From the NCBI GenBank assembly GCA_016870915.1, contig VFZY01000025.1, forward strand, positions 1 to 44,638: a stretch of 44,638 nucleotides of DNA, in the 5' to 3' direction. Every line of letters begins with the position of its first letter. The first letter of the stretch is position 1. The DNA comes from Acidobacteriota bacterium. Lineage in GTDB: Bacteria; Acidobacteriota; Terriglobia; Bryobacterales; Bryobacteraceae. Below, in pieces: positions 10,010-18,296 of this stretch. Below the pieces are notes generated by a model. That model was not told the DNA's origin, did not search any database, and worked only from the letters and a program-made list of their open reading frames with translations. The position numbers and the translations under genes are program-made.

Positions 10010-11167
10010 TTGCCCATCACCTATTCGCGGCGCCTCCATTGGACCACGCCCCGCAACCGTCTGGCCACCCTCCTCGCCGCCAGGCGTGCCGCCCGCGCGC
10101 CCCTGCTCGATCTCACCGGAACGAACCCGACACAGGCCGGTTTCGAGTACCCCGCCCGCGAAATCCTTCAGGCGCTCACCCACCCCGGCGCCCTCACCTA
10201 CGATCCTTCCGCCGCGGGCCTCCCCCAAGCCCGCGAAGCCGTGGCCGGCTACTACGCGGACCTCGGGTTCAACGTCCACCCCGAACGCATCCTGCTCACC
10301 GCCAGCACCAGCGAAGCCTACTCATTTCTCTTCAAGCTCCTCTGCGACCCCGGCTGCTCCGTCCTTCCCCCCCGCCCGTCCTACCCCCTCTTCGACTACC
10401 TCGCGCGCCTGGAACTCTGCCGCCTCTCGTCCTACCCGCTGCACTACGACGGGGCATGGTCACCGGTGCCCGAACTGGCCGATACCACCAATGCCCGCGC
10501 CTGGATCGCCGTAAGCCCCAACAATCCCACCGGAAGCTACCTGAAGCAACACGAGCCCGCCCGCTTCCACGCCGCTGCCCCGCTCCCCATCATCTGCGAT
10601 GAGGTGTTCACCTGCTACGCGCTGCGTGAGGACCCGTCACGAATCCACTCCATGGCCGGCCAAGACACCACACCATCCTTTTCGCTGAGCGGTCTCTCGA
10701 AAATCTGCGGACTGCCCCAGATGAAGCTCGGGTGGATCGTGGCTTCGGGTGAGGGTGCATCGGACTCCATGGCCCGGCTCGAACTGATTGCCGACACCTT
10801 CCTCAGCGCAAGCGCCCCTGTGCAGTACGCCTCCGTGCAGTGGCTGGCGCTCCGGGGCGCGGTACAAAGCGCCATCCTCAGCCGCGCGCGGGAGAATCTG
10901 GCCATCCTGCGCCGCCTGGCCGGCCCCACAAGCCCGCTCACCCTCCTGGACGCCGAAGGCGGCTGGACCGCCGTGCTCCGCATCCCCGGCTCGCTCTCAG
11001 ACGAAGAGCGCGTCTACCGGTTGCTCGACCAGGACAACGTCCTGCTGCAACCGGGCTACTTCTATGATTTCGACGGCGGAACGTATGTGGTGGTCAGCTT
11101 GCTGACGCGGCCCGGCCACCTGGAAGAAGGCATCACCCGGCTTCTCCGCCGGGTTTCAGATACTTGA
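10010..11167 (+). CDS. PLP-dependent aminotransferase, class I/II
   Basis: 385 aa. The start is a TTG at 10010 with GGAG nine bases upstream; no ATG fits in frame. Fold type I marks are ILLTASTSEAYSFLF (cofactor phosphate loop), VSPNNPTGSY (N171), ICDEVF (D197) and SLSGLSKICGLPQMKLGW, whose Lys at about 231 forms the Schiff base. The class is clear and the substrate is not. The normal C-terminal Arg that holds the substrate carboxylate may be in SLLTRPGHL. The final 35 bases overlap the convergent response-regulator gene. Confidence 0.88.
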   Translation: MPITYSRRLHWTTPRNRLATLLAARRAARAPLLDLTGTNPTQAGFEYPAREILQALTHPGALTYDPSAAGLPQAREAVAGYYADLGFNVHPERILLTASTSEAYSFLFKLLCDPGCSVLPPRPSYPLFDYLARLELCRLSSYPLHYDGAWSPVPELADTTNARAWIAVSPNNPTGSYLKQHEPARFHAAAPLPIICDEVFTCYALREDPSRIHSMAGQDTTPSFSLSGLSKICGLPQMKLGWIVASGEGASDSMARLELIADTFLSASAPVQYASVQWLALRGAVQSAILSRARENLAILRRLAGPTSPLTLLDAEGGWTAVLRIPGSLSDEERVYRLLDQDNVLLQPGYFYDFDGGTYVVVSLLTRPGHLEEGITRLLRRVSDT

Positions 11168-11996
11168 TCAGAATGACTTCGTTGCCCTTCTGGTTGTAGA
11201 GCAGTTCATCCACCAGATTGCTTGCCATCAGGATCCCGAAGCCTCCGGGGCGCAGTCCCTGCTTCTGGCGAATCTCCGCGTGCCCAATCACCTCGCCCGG
11301 CGCATTGGAGATGGCCGCGTGCGAGAGACCCTCCAGCGAAAACCCTCGGCCCGGGTCCCGCACGTAGTAGATCAGCGAATGCCGCGCACGCACGCACGCC
11401 ACATAGACTTTCTTCTGCGGGTTGCCCCCGCCACCATGCTCGATGGCGTTCAGCAGGATCTCACGGAACGCCGTCGCAATCTCTTCCAACTGCACCGGAG
11501 GCACATCGGCCTCGATACCCCGAATCACATGAAGAAGCCGGTCCGCCACGGCAAGCCGGCAGCGGACCCGAAAAGCGATCCAGTTCTCCGTGGCCGAAAT
11601 CAGTTCAATGTCATCGCTTGCGCCCGGCGATTCCAGCGCCGCGGTCAGAGCGGCCTTCATTTCAGGCACCGTGAACGGCTTGCTCAGGAAACCCTGCGCC
11701 TTCCCCCGCACCGATTCCACCGTCGCCGCCGGACCGCTGTCACCGGTCATCACCACAACCTTCATCCCCGGCTTCACCGCCCGGCACCGCTTCACCAGTT
11801 CCAGGCCGTCACCGTCCGGCAGCCGCACATCCACCAGCATCAGATCGTACGGCACCACCGAAAATCGTTCCCACGCCTGCCCGGCGGTCAGCGCAGTGTC
11901 GATCGCTACGTCCGGTTCGGTGCTGTACGCCGCCTCCACCAGCCGGCCGATCTCCGGCTGATCATCCACCACCAGAAAACGGCGTTGTTCCTGCAT
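11133..11996 (-). CDS. receiver domain fused to anti-sigma-type ATPase
   Basis: 287 aa from an ATG at 11996. Residues 1-115 are a complete receiver: acidic pair D11/D12, phosphoacceptor D56 in LMLVDVRLPDGDG, Thr in VVMTGD and Lys in LSKPF (106). Residues 125-287 form a HATPase_c domain of the RsbW/anti-sigma kind, with N box EILLNAIEHGGGG, G1 DPGRGF and G2 GGFGILMASN. There is no His for autophosphorylation, so it is not a normal histidine kinase. It starts one base after the stop of the Ser/Thr kinase gene, so both are surely one transcript. It probably links phosphorylation input to partner switching of a sigma or anti-anti-sigma factor not found here. Confidence 0.85.
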   Translation of the reverse strand: MQEQRRFLVVDDQPEIGRLVEAAYSTEPDVAIDTALTAGQAWERFSVVPYDLMLVDVRLPDGDGLELVKRCRAVKPGMKVVVMTGDSGPAATVESVRGKAQGFLSKPFTVPEMKAALTAALESPGASDDIELISATENWIAFRVRCRLAVADRLLHVIRGIEADVPPVQLEEIATAFREILLNAIEHGGGGNPQKKVYVACVRARHSLIYYVRDPGRGFSLEGLSHAAISNAPGEVIGHAEIRQKQGLRPGGFGILMASNLVDELLYNQKGNEVILIKYLKPGGEAG

Positions 11997-11997
11997 G

Positions 11998-14775
11998 CTA
12001 CGGCGCGGCCACCCGCTTGCGAGCATCCAGAACCATCGGCTCGCGGCTGGCCGGATCCTTCATGGCCAGAAACTTCTGATACGCCTCAGCCGCGCCCTTG
12101 CTCTTCAGACCCTCCGCCGCCCGGCCCAGGTAGTAATGCACCTGCGGAAAGAACTGATACGTTGGCAGTTCATCCAGCGCCAGGGAGGTTGCCTCGCCGT
12201 GCCGCTTCGCGCACAACTCGAACTCGGAAGACGCCTCGGTGAACGCGTTCCCCTGCAGATAGAACCGCCCCAGGTCCAGCCGGCCGATCCAGGTGTCCAC
12301 CAGCTTCTGCGCCTCCTGCGCCTTCTCAATCGCGGCGGCGGTCTTGCCGTCGCGCGCCAGCACGCCGGCCTCGATCAATCGGGCATAGGCGCGCGGTTCC
12401 GGTCCCAAAAGCCCGGAGAGCTCCCCTGCCAGTTCAGCGGCTTTGTCGGGCTGGCCAAGTTCCACATACAGCCGGGCCGCCAGAAACTTCTGCGTGGCGT
12501 CCTTCGTCTCCGGCAGCACCGCATTCAGGATCTGCTGCGCCGGGCCCGGCAGGCCGCGGGTCCAGTTGACATACGCCAGCGCGATCCGCTTGGCGGCCAG
12601 GTAATCCGTTTCCTTGTTCCTGGTGTCGGCCGCGATGCCCGCGATCAGATGCTTCTCCGCCACGTCCGGCAGGCCCTGGAACATGGCGGTATCCGCCAGA
12701 CCCGCCGCCGCGAACGACGCTCCCTGATTCGACTGCGTGGCCAGCCGGTTGTACCAGTCCGCCGCCTTCTCGGGATGGCGGGATGCCAACTCCGAAAGCG
12801 CCACGGCAACGTACGCCCGCTCCCACCGGGGGTTCTGCTGCAACACACCCCGGGCTTCCCGCTGGGCCGCTTCGAAATCGCCGGAATAGAGCGCATACAA
12901 CGCCAGGTTGCTGCGGTGCAGAACGCTGCGCTGCGAAATCTCCAGCGCCTTGCGCCCGTACTCCAGCGCCGGTTTCATCTGGCGGCGGTACAGATGCGCC
13001 AGGGCCAGATTGGCCATGCCACCCGTGTCCAGCGGATACTGTGTCACCAACTGCGTGTACTCATCCACCGCCTTCTGATCGTTACGGATCGTCAGGTAAT
13101 ACCCGCCCCGCGTGCGCAGCTTCTCGCGATCCGTCATTCGCTGAATGTGCTGCATCGCCTGCTGGAAGTACCTCTCGGCTTCCACCGGATGATTGGCCGC
13201 CACCTCCAGAGTCGCCAGGCCCGCATACGCGCGCCCGAACTCACGGTCAGCCTCAATCGCCTTCCGGTAGAAATCCCGCGCGGAACCAAGGTTCCCCTTG
13301 ATCTGCTCCTGCTGCGCCATCTGGTAGCTGTGCGCGGCCGTGAGCGACGATGTCGAATAGGTCTCACCCGGTGGCGTGGCGTCACCCAGACTCTTGCGCA
13401 CGGGCCCGGCGATTCTGGCCATGGTCCCCAGCACCTCGTCGCGGTTCCTCGCCGTCTCCGTCCGGTTCACCACCAGACTGCCATTGGAGCCTTCCAGTAC
13501 GTTCACCGCAACTTGGAACTCGTCGCCGCGGCGCGACACGGACCCGGTCAACACATAGTCGATTCCCTCGCGGCCCGCCACCAGCTTCACCAGCTCCGCA
13601 TCCAGCCGCGTGGAGCCTGGCTTCAGCTGACCGGCCACCTCCCGGGCAGCCCGGCGGTCGAACACCACAATGTTCCGGGCCTGTTCCATGCGCCGCGCCA
13701 TCTCGCTTTCAATGGTGCCTTCAAACATCGGATCCCCGGTGTTGTTGTCGAAATCCGCGATCAGCACGGACTGCGTCTTCGGAGGCCCCGCCGGCTTCCT
13801 CAGCACCAGCGCCCAGACCGCGTAACACACCACCACCGCCAGCGCGGCCGCCAGCGCCATGGAAAGCCGCCGCCACATGCCGGAATACGCTGGTTGCCGC
13901 TTCCGTTCCCCGGGCGGCGCGGCCAGCTCGTTCAAATCCTCAAGCAGCTCGCTGGCGGTCTGGTAACGTTCGGCCGTGTCCGTGGCCAGAGCCTTCATGA
14001 TCACCCGGTTCGAGGCGGGCGGCAGCGAAGGCTCCAGTTCAATCGGCGGCTTGGCGCGCTCCTGGCAGCGCTTCATCAACGTGCCCATCAAAGTGTCTGC
14101 CTGGAAAGGCACCTGCCCCGTCACCAGTTCGTACAGGATGATCCCCAGCGTGAAGATGTCGGACCGGCCGTCGGCTTTGTCGCCCTTCGCCTGCTCCGGC
14201 GACATGTAGGCTGGTGTTCCCATCAGCGCGCCCGTCCGGGTCATCCCGCTCACTTCCGCGCTGCGGGCGATGCCGAAATCCATCAGCGTGATCTTGCCCG
14301 CCCCATCCACCATCACGTTCTGCGGCTTCAGGTCGCGGTGAACGATATTCTCCGCATGGGCGGCGGCCAGCCCTTCGGCCACCTGGCGCGCGATCACAAT
14401 CGCTTCCGAGGCCGGCATCCTCCGCTTTTCCCGCAGCACCGATGCCAGGTCGCGGCCCTCGATGTAGTCCATCGAAATGAACTTCACCCCGTCCGCCGTG
14501 CCCAGATCGAAAATCCGGATCACGTTGCGGTGCGTCACCTGGCGCGCCAGAATCAACTCCTGCTTGAACCGCCGCAGCACGGACGAATCGGAAGCCAGTT
14601 CGGGCCGGATCACCTTCAACGCCACCAAACGGTCCAGTTCCCGGTCCATCGCTTTGTAGACCGCGCCCATCCCGCCTCGGCCCAGCAACTCCAGAATGTG
14701 GTAGCGCCCGTCCAGAATCGTTCCCGGCTGAATTGCCGTGCCGCCCGGCAGCGGTGCGTTGTGCCCGCTCGCCAC
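11998..14775 (-). CDS. PknB-like Ser/Thr protein kinase with TPR-like tail
   Basis: 925 aa from a GTG at 14775. The kinase domain covers about residues 24-285: glycine loop LGRGGMGAVY, K54 in VALKVI, catalytic HRDLKPQN (D148), DFG at 166-168 and GTPAYMSPEQ. All key residues are present. A membrane helix follows (about 304-325, MALAAALAVVVCYAVWALVL). The outer part starts SVLIADFDNNTGDP, a beginning shared with many acidobacterial kinases, and continues into many TPR-like helical pairs to the end. The cytosolic kinase would thus sense through a periplasmic repeat domain. Upstream, the same frame continues to a TAG and, beyond it, a zinc-ribbon peptide, so the annotated start may be a truncation point. 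Confidence 0.92.
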   Translation of the reverse strand: MASGHNAPLPGGTAIQPGTILDGRYHILELLGRGGMGAVYKAMDRELDRLVALKVIRPELASDSSVLRRFKQELILARQVTHRNVIRIFDLGTADGVKFISMDYIEGRDLASVLREKRRMPASEAIVIARQVAEGLAAAHAENIVHRDLKPQNVMVDGAGKITLMDFGIARSAEVSGMTRTGALMGTPAYMSPEQAKGDKADGRSDIFTLGIILYELVTGQVPFQADTLMGTLMKRCQERAKPPIELEPSLPPASNRVIMKALATDTAERYQTASELLEDLNELAAPPGERKRQPAYSGMWRRLSMALAAALAVVVCYAVWALVLRKPAGPPKTQSVLIADFDNNTGDPMFEGTIESEMARRMEQARNIVVFDRRAAREVAGQLKPGSTRLDAELVKLVAGREGIDYVLTGSVSRRGDEFQVAVNVLEGSNGSLVVNRTETARNRDEVLGTMARIAGPVRKSLGDATPPGETYSTSSLTAAHSYQMAQQEQIKGNLGSARDFYRKAIEADREFGRAYAGLATLEVAANHPVEAERYFQQAMQHIQRMTDREKLRTRGGYYLTIRNDQKAVDEYTQLVTQYPLDTGGMANLALAHLYRRQMKPALEYGRKALEISQRSVLHRSNLALYALYSGDFEAAQREARGVLQQNPRWERAYVAVALSELASRHPEKAADWYNRLATQSNQGASFAAAGLADTAMFQGLPDVAEKHLIAGIAADTRNKETDYLAAKRIALAYVNWTRGLPGPAQQILNAVLPETKDATQKFLAARLYVELGQPDKAAELAGELSGLLGPEPRAYARLIEAGVLARDGKTAAAIEKAQEAQKLVDTWIGRLDLGRFYLQGNAFTEASSEFELCAKRHGEATSLALDELPTYQFFPQVHYYLGRAAEGLKSKGAAEAYQKFLAMKDPASREPMVLDARKRVAAP

Positions 14776-14817
14776 CGACCAGCTGGACTCTCCAGGACCA
14801 ATCGGCAGAGTAAGTGC

Positions 14818-14904
14818 CTAAGTGCCCGAACCCAATTCCGTCGTGCACTTGAAGCAGCGATCGGCGCCAGTCGGATTTTCCGTGTGGCAGGCGGGACACA
14901 CCAT
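14818..14904 (-). pseudogene. zinc-ribbon N-terminus cut off from the kinase
   Basis: Twenty-eight codons from an ATG at 14904 to a TAG at 14818-14820, encoding MVCPACHTENPTGADRCFKC and a short tail. CPAC and CFKC form a zinc ribbon of the kind that begins many acidobacterial PknB-like kinases. It is in exactly the same frame as the kinase, with 14 sense codons between the TAG and the kinase GTG. The simplest reading is one long gene with an amber nonsense change or a base-call error. An independent 28-residue peptide is less likely. No strong ribosome site precedes either start. Confidence 0.65.
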
Positions 14905-14978
14905 GACAGACTCTATCTTCGCGGAAGCGGCAACACGAACGCAAGAAGCCGGAAAGGGCGTTTGGTATAGAACGCTCC

Positions 14979-16001
14979 CTACGGGTAGGCGACGCGGTTG
15001 GCCAATCTATGTTCACCGCGGAGTGCGTTCTCCGTAATGGCCAGAGGATCCGGGTTCGCAACCGTCGTGCCGCCCACCGGCAACCCGATCGTGTAGATCT
15101 CCTCGGTAGGCAACGCGCTATTGCTTCCGTTTGGCCTGACATAGCTTCCTAACGTGGTTGTCCAGACCGTGCCGTTCGGGCCCACCTGTTGGCTGAACGC
15201 AGCCACGCCGCGCGTCATCCGGTCCGCATGCACCAGTTCGTGCCCCAGTAGAATATGGGCCGGTGTCGCCGCCAACGTGGGTCCCGTGGGACCCTGAACA
15301 GTTGCCTGTGTGCCGGTGGCTCCGGGGAGCATCGTTGGCTGCTTGATGAAAACGTCGACATCGGTGCCGGTTCCATTCGACGCCGCGTTCATCGCCGCCG
15401 CCGCGTTGGCTCCCAACGGCTCCGCCCGGTTCTCCCCATCAGTCCGCCGGATCCTGACTGCTCGGGCGCTGTTGATCAGACGTGTTACAAGGTCGCGGCT
15501 GGGGGGCGGTGCCACCACAACCGGAGCTCCCGTGGCAATCGTAACGGCCGCTCCGTCGTACGCCAGCACCCCCGGACCGCCCATCAGAGCGTCCAGCGCA
15601 TCCTGAATGCGGCCCCGGAAATGGGGGTGGAAAAACGCCCAATCCACAGCCAACGTACGCTGCACCGCACGCGACTCCCGCGGCGGCGCCGGCCGGTAAA
15701 CTGGCGGCGCGGTCTTAGCCTGCACGATGGCCCGCGGCCGCCCGGGGACCTGCGGCTGCGCGATCGCAGGGGGCCTCACGGCAGCCGGAGGCCGGTACAC
15801 CGGCGGCGCCGGACGCGGCTGCACGGCAGCTTGCGGCCGATAAACCGGCGGACCCGCCGGACGCGAGGGCGCCGGATGCGCCTGCACCCGAGGCGCCGGC
15901 CGGTAGACCGGGGGGCTGTGAAGCGTGGGTGGTTGCCCCGGTCCGGGAGAACGCATTAAACTCTGTGGCGCTGAACCGTGTGGCGCTAAACCGTGTGGCA
16001 T
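14979..16001 (-). CDS. proline-rich protein with NleD/M91-like zinc protease domain
   Basis: 340 aa from an ATG at 16001; an alternative ATG lies at 15956. Residues 25-110 are Pro/Ala-rich, with PPVYRP four times (30-35, 51-56, 66-71, 99-104) and Val-Gln motifs between. The C-terminal half has ILLGHELVHADRMTRG, an HExxH zinc site (H254, E255, H258), then PTEEIYTIG and TENALRGEHRLANRVAYP near the end. This order of motifs fits peptidase family M91, the NleD-type effector family. I recall such PPVYRP leaders from proteins near extracellular contractile injection systems; that is memory, not a search. No signal peptide or injection genes are visible. Cytotoxic effector or bacteriocin-like protease is an inference. 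Confidence 0.6.
   Translation of the reverse strand: MPHGLAPHGSAPQSLMRSPGPGQPPTLHSPPVYRPAPRVQAHPAPSRPAGPPVYRPQAAVQPRPAPPVYRPPAAVRPPAIAQPQVPGRPRAIVQAKTAPPVYRPAPPRESRAVQRTLAVDWAFFHPHFRGRIQDALDALMGGPGVLAYDGAAVTIATGAPVVVAPPPSRDLVTRLINSARAVRIRRTDGENRAEPLGANAAAAMNAASNGTGTDVDVFIKQPTMLPGATGTQATVQGPTGPTLAATPAHILLGHELVHADRMTRGVAAFSQQVGPNGTVWTTTLGSYVRPNGSNSALPTEEIYTIGLPVGGTTVANPDPLAITENALRGEHRLANRVAYP
15964..15998. repeat. 15-bp tandem repeat at the protease start
   Basis: TGTGGCGCTGAACCG, TGTGGCGCTAAACCG and a partial third TGTGGC lie head to tail. In the protease reading frame they encode the Pro-His-Gly-Leu/Ser-Ala repeats at the extreme N-terminus. They may instead be untranslated if the protease starts at 15956. 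Confidence 0.6.
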
Positions 16002-16068
16002 CGCTTTGTCATACGAAGGTACCGCGCCCCGCGGCCTCCCGCAAGCGCGCCTCCCGGTTTATCAGACA

Positions 16069-16782
16069 ATGATCACAATGGACTGGCTCACCGACCCGCA
16101 AGCCTGGATCGCCCTCATCACCCTCACCGCTCTTGAGATCGTTCTGGGCATCGACAACATCATCTTCATCTCCATCCTCGTCGGCAAGCTGCCACCCCGC
16201 CAGCAAGGCCGCGCCCGATCCTTTGGACTGGCCGCCGCCATGGTGTCCCGCATCCTGCTTCTTCTCTGCCTCAGTTGGCTGGTCCGCCTGACCGAACCGC
16301 TCCTTCAAGCCGGTGACTACCGGCTCTCCGGCCGCGACCTCATCCTCATCCTCGGAGGCGTCTTCCTGCTGTTCAAAGCCACCTCGGAAATCCATCAGGC
16401 CATTGAGCACACCCCAGGCGCCCCAAAAAGCTCGAAAGCCGCCACCTTCGGCACCGTGATTGCCCAGATCCTGGTGCTCGATGTCGTGTTCTCGCTGGAC
16501 TCCGTGATCACCGCCGTCGGCATGGCGGACCGGATTGCCGTAATGGTCGCCGCCGTCATGATTTCAGTGGGCATCATGCTGTTCGCCGCCCGTCCCATCA
16601 GTGAGTTCGTCGAGCACCGGCCCACCGTGAAGATGCTGGCGCTGTCCTTCCTGCTGATGGTGGGCCTCACGCTCGTGGCCGACGGCCTGGGACACCACAT
16701 CCCCAAGGGCTACGTCTACTTTGCCATGGCGTTCTCAGTGATGGTCGAAATGCTCAACCTTCGCGCCAGCCGAAGGGTGTAG
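16069..16782 (+). CDS. TerC family integral membrane protein
   Basis: 237 aa from ATG 16069; a second ATG lies nine bases on. About seven membrane helices. Helix 1 has the family signature LEIVLGIDNIIFISILVGKL, and a repeated acidic motif occurs later in VLDVVFSLDSVITAVGMAD. The paired Asp residues in the membrane are typical of TerC/Alx proteins, now linked to manganese export and metal loading of secreted enzymes. The length is short, like the E. coli YgdQ type. It is convergent with the sigma-54 regulator, with four bases between stops. No tellurite genes are nearby. Confidence 0.9.
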   Translation: MITMDWLTDPQAWIALITLTALEIVLGIDNIIFISILVGKLPPRQQGRARSFGLAAAMVSRILLLLCLSWLVRLTEPLLQAGDYRLSGRDLILILGGVFLLFKATSEIHQAIEHTPGAPKSSKAATFGTVIAQILVLDVVFSLDSVITAVGMADRIAVMVAAVMISVGIMLFAARPISEFVEHRPTVKMLALSFLLMVGLTLVADGLGHHIPKGYVYFAMAFSVMVEMLNLRASRRV

Positions 16783-16786
16783 CCCC

Positions 16787-18175
16787 TCAGGCCGTTTCGC
16801 CCGCCGAGGCCCCCAGCGACTTGAGTTTCGCCGTCAGCGTCGTGCGCTTCAGCCGCAGCAGATCGGCCGCCTGCTTCTTGTTGCCCCGGGTCTTCTGGAG
16901 CGCCTGCTCCAGAATCTGCAACTCGATCCGGCTGATGGTCTCCTCGAAGTTGAGCCCATGATCCGGCACGTGAATGGCCAGCGCCGCGGCCGGCGCCGGC
17001 CGGCGGCTCTCCGGTGGCAAACGGAAATCGGCCGGAAACAGGCTGGGCCGGTCGCCCGATAACGCGATCGCCGATTCAATCGCATTCCGCAGTTGCCGGA
17101 TGTTCCCCGGCCACGAATACCGCGTCAGCCGTTCCATCGTCTCCGCCGGCACCTTCTTCAGCGGCAGACCCTCTTCCTGGCACACCTGATCGGTGAAATG
17201 CTCCACCAGCAGCGGAATGTCCATGGGCCGGTCCCTCAGTGCCGGCATGGCGAACGACACCACGTTCAGGCGGTAGAACAAGTCCTCGCGAAACGCCCCC
17301 TCGCGAATCTTGTCCGCCAGATTCACGTTGGTCGCCGACACGACGCGAACATCCACCCGCACCGGCTCCGAACTGCCCACCCGCTCAAACTCGCGCTCCT
17401 GCAACACCCGCAACAGCTTGGCCTGGATGCCAAACGGGACGTCGCCAATCTCGTCCAGAAAAATCGTCGACCGGTTCGCCTGCTCGAATCGCCCCACCCG
17501 ATGCTGAACCGCACCCGTGAACGCTCCCCGCACGTGCCCGAACAGTTCGGCTTCCAGCAGATTTTCAGGCAGGGCGCCGCAGTTCACCGCCACCATCGGC
17601 AGGTTGCCCCGGCCACTCTCCGCGTGGATGGCCCGCGCGGCCATCTCTTTGCCGGTGCCGGTCTCTCCCTGGATCAGAACGTTTGCCTTCCGCCGCGCGA
17701 TCAGTCGAATCATCCGGATGACATTCTGAATCGCCGGGCTGCGCCCGATGAGAAGCTCTTCCGAACGCCCCTCCGCCGCCCGGGACAGGCTGGCCAGATC
17801 GGACGACCTCCGGTACTCCGCCGCGGCCTCGATCACGCTGTGCAGCAACTCAGGATCCGCGTCGCGTTCCAACACCTGGAATCCGCCCAGCCGCGACCAG
17901 CGTACCGCATCGCCCAAACCCGCCGAAGCCGCCCGGATCACCACCGGAAGCCCGGCGTCAATCCGCTGTACCTGATCGAGAAACTCCTCCACCGTTCCAT
18001 GCTCGCTGGGAAAACACGCCACCACGGCGTCATACCGCGAACCCTGGATCCGGTCCAGCCCGGCTTCCATCGACTGCACATGCTCCCAGTGCTCAGGAGC
18101 GGGTCCGTTGTGCGCGTGTTCCTCAACAGCCCCGACGATAGCAGTCCCGTCGATCGATAGCACTCGAATACTCAA
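16787..18175 (-). CDS. sigma-54-dependent activator with pseudo-receiver
   Basis: 462 aa. I chose a TTG at 18175 because GGGAGG sits eight bases upstream and the receiver fold starts there ([14 protein letters not shown]); a TTG 57 bases further out lacks support. Residues 1-120 resemble a receiver, but the acceptor position reads YDAVVACFP, with Cys where Asp should be. Residues 142-375 form the AAA+ domain: Walker A GETGTGKE (170-177), GAFTGA (217-222), which contacts sigma-54, and Walker B IFLDEIGD. The C-terminus is a Fis-type helix-turn-helix ([20 protein letters not shown]). It probably responds to something other than phosphorylation. It is divergent from the CHAT gene and may regulate it. 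Confidence 0.92.
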   Translation of the reverse strand: MSIRVLSIDGTAIVGAVEEHAHNGPAPEHWEHVQSMEAGLDRIQGSRYDAVVACFPSEHGTVEEFLDQVQRIDAGLPVVIRAASAGLGDAVRWSRLGGFQVLERDADPELLHSVIEAAAEYRRSSDLASLSRAAEGRSEELLIGRSPAIQNVIRMIRLIARRKANVLIQGETGTGKEMAARAIHAESGRGNLPMVAVNCGALPENLLEAELFGHVRGAFTGAVQHRVGRFEQANRSTIFLDEIGDVPFGIQAKLLRVLQEREFERVGSSEPVRVDVRVVSATNVNLADKIREGAFREDLFYRLNVVSFAMPALRDRPMDIPLLVEHFTDQVCQEEGLPLKKVPAETMERLTRYSWPGNIRQLRNAIESAIALSGDRPSLFPADFRLPPESRRPAPAAALAIHVPDHGLNFEETISRIELQILEQALQKTRGNKKQAADLLRLKRTTLTAKLKSLGASAGETA

Positions 18176-18296
18176 TGAATACGCCTCCCAATCCGCCGGC
18201 CGTCCTCCGCGCCGTTCCAGCGGCCATGTCAACCAGAAGATCGGGTAGGCACCTGAGCTACTTTAGGGATGCGCCTGTTATATCATTTTGTGTACG

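Noticed and set aside
14818..14820. UAG recoded as pyrrolysine or by programmed readthrough
   Set aside because: No pyl genes or downstream readthrough structure are visible, and a single nonsense change or base error is simpler.
11995..14970. 991-codon plus-strand open frame opposite the kinase
   Set aside because: It has Arg/His/Leu-rich shadow composition, no domain, and lies fully opposite a kinase with every catalytic motif.
15640..15930. Proline-rich repeat region as a CRISPR or non-coding repeat
   Set aside because: The repeats keep the reading frame, vary at codon level and encode PPVYRP at irregular spacing.
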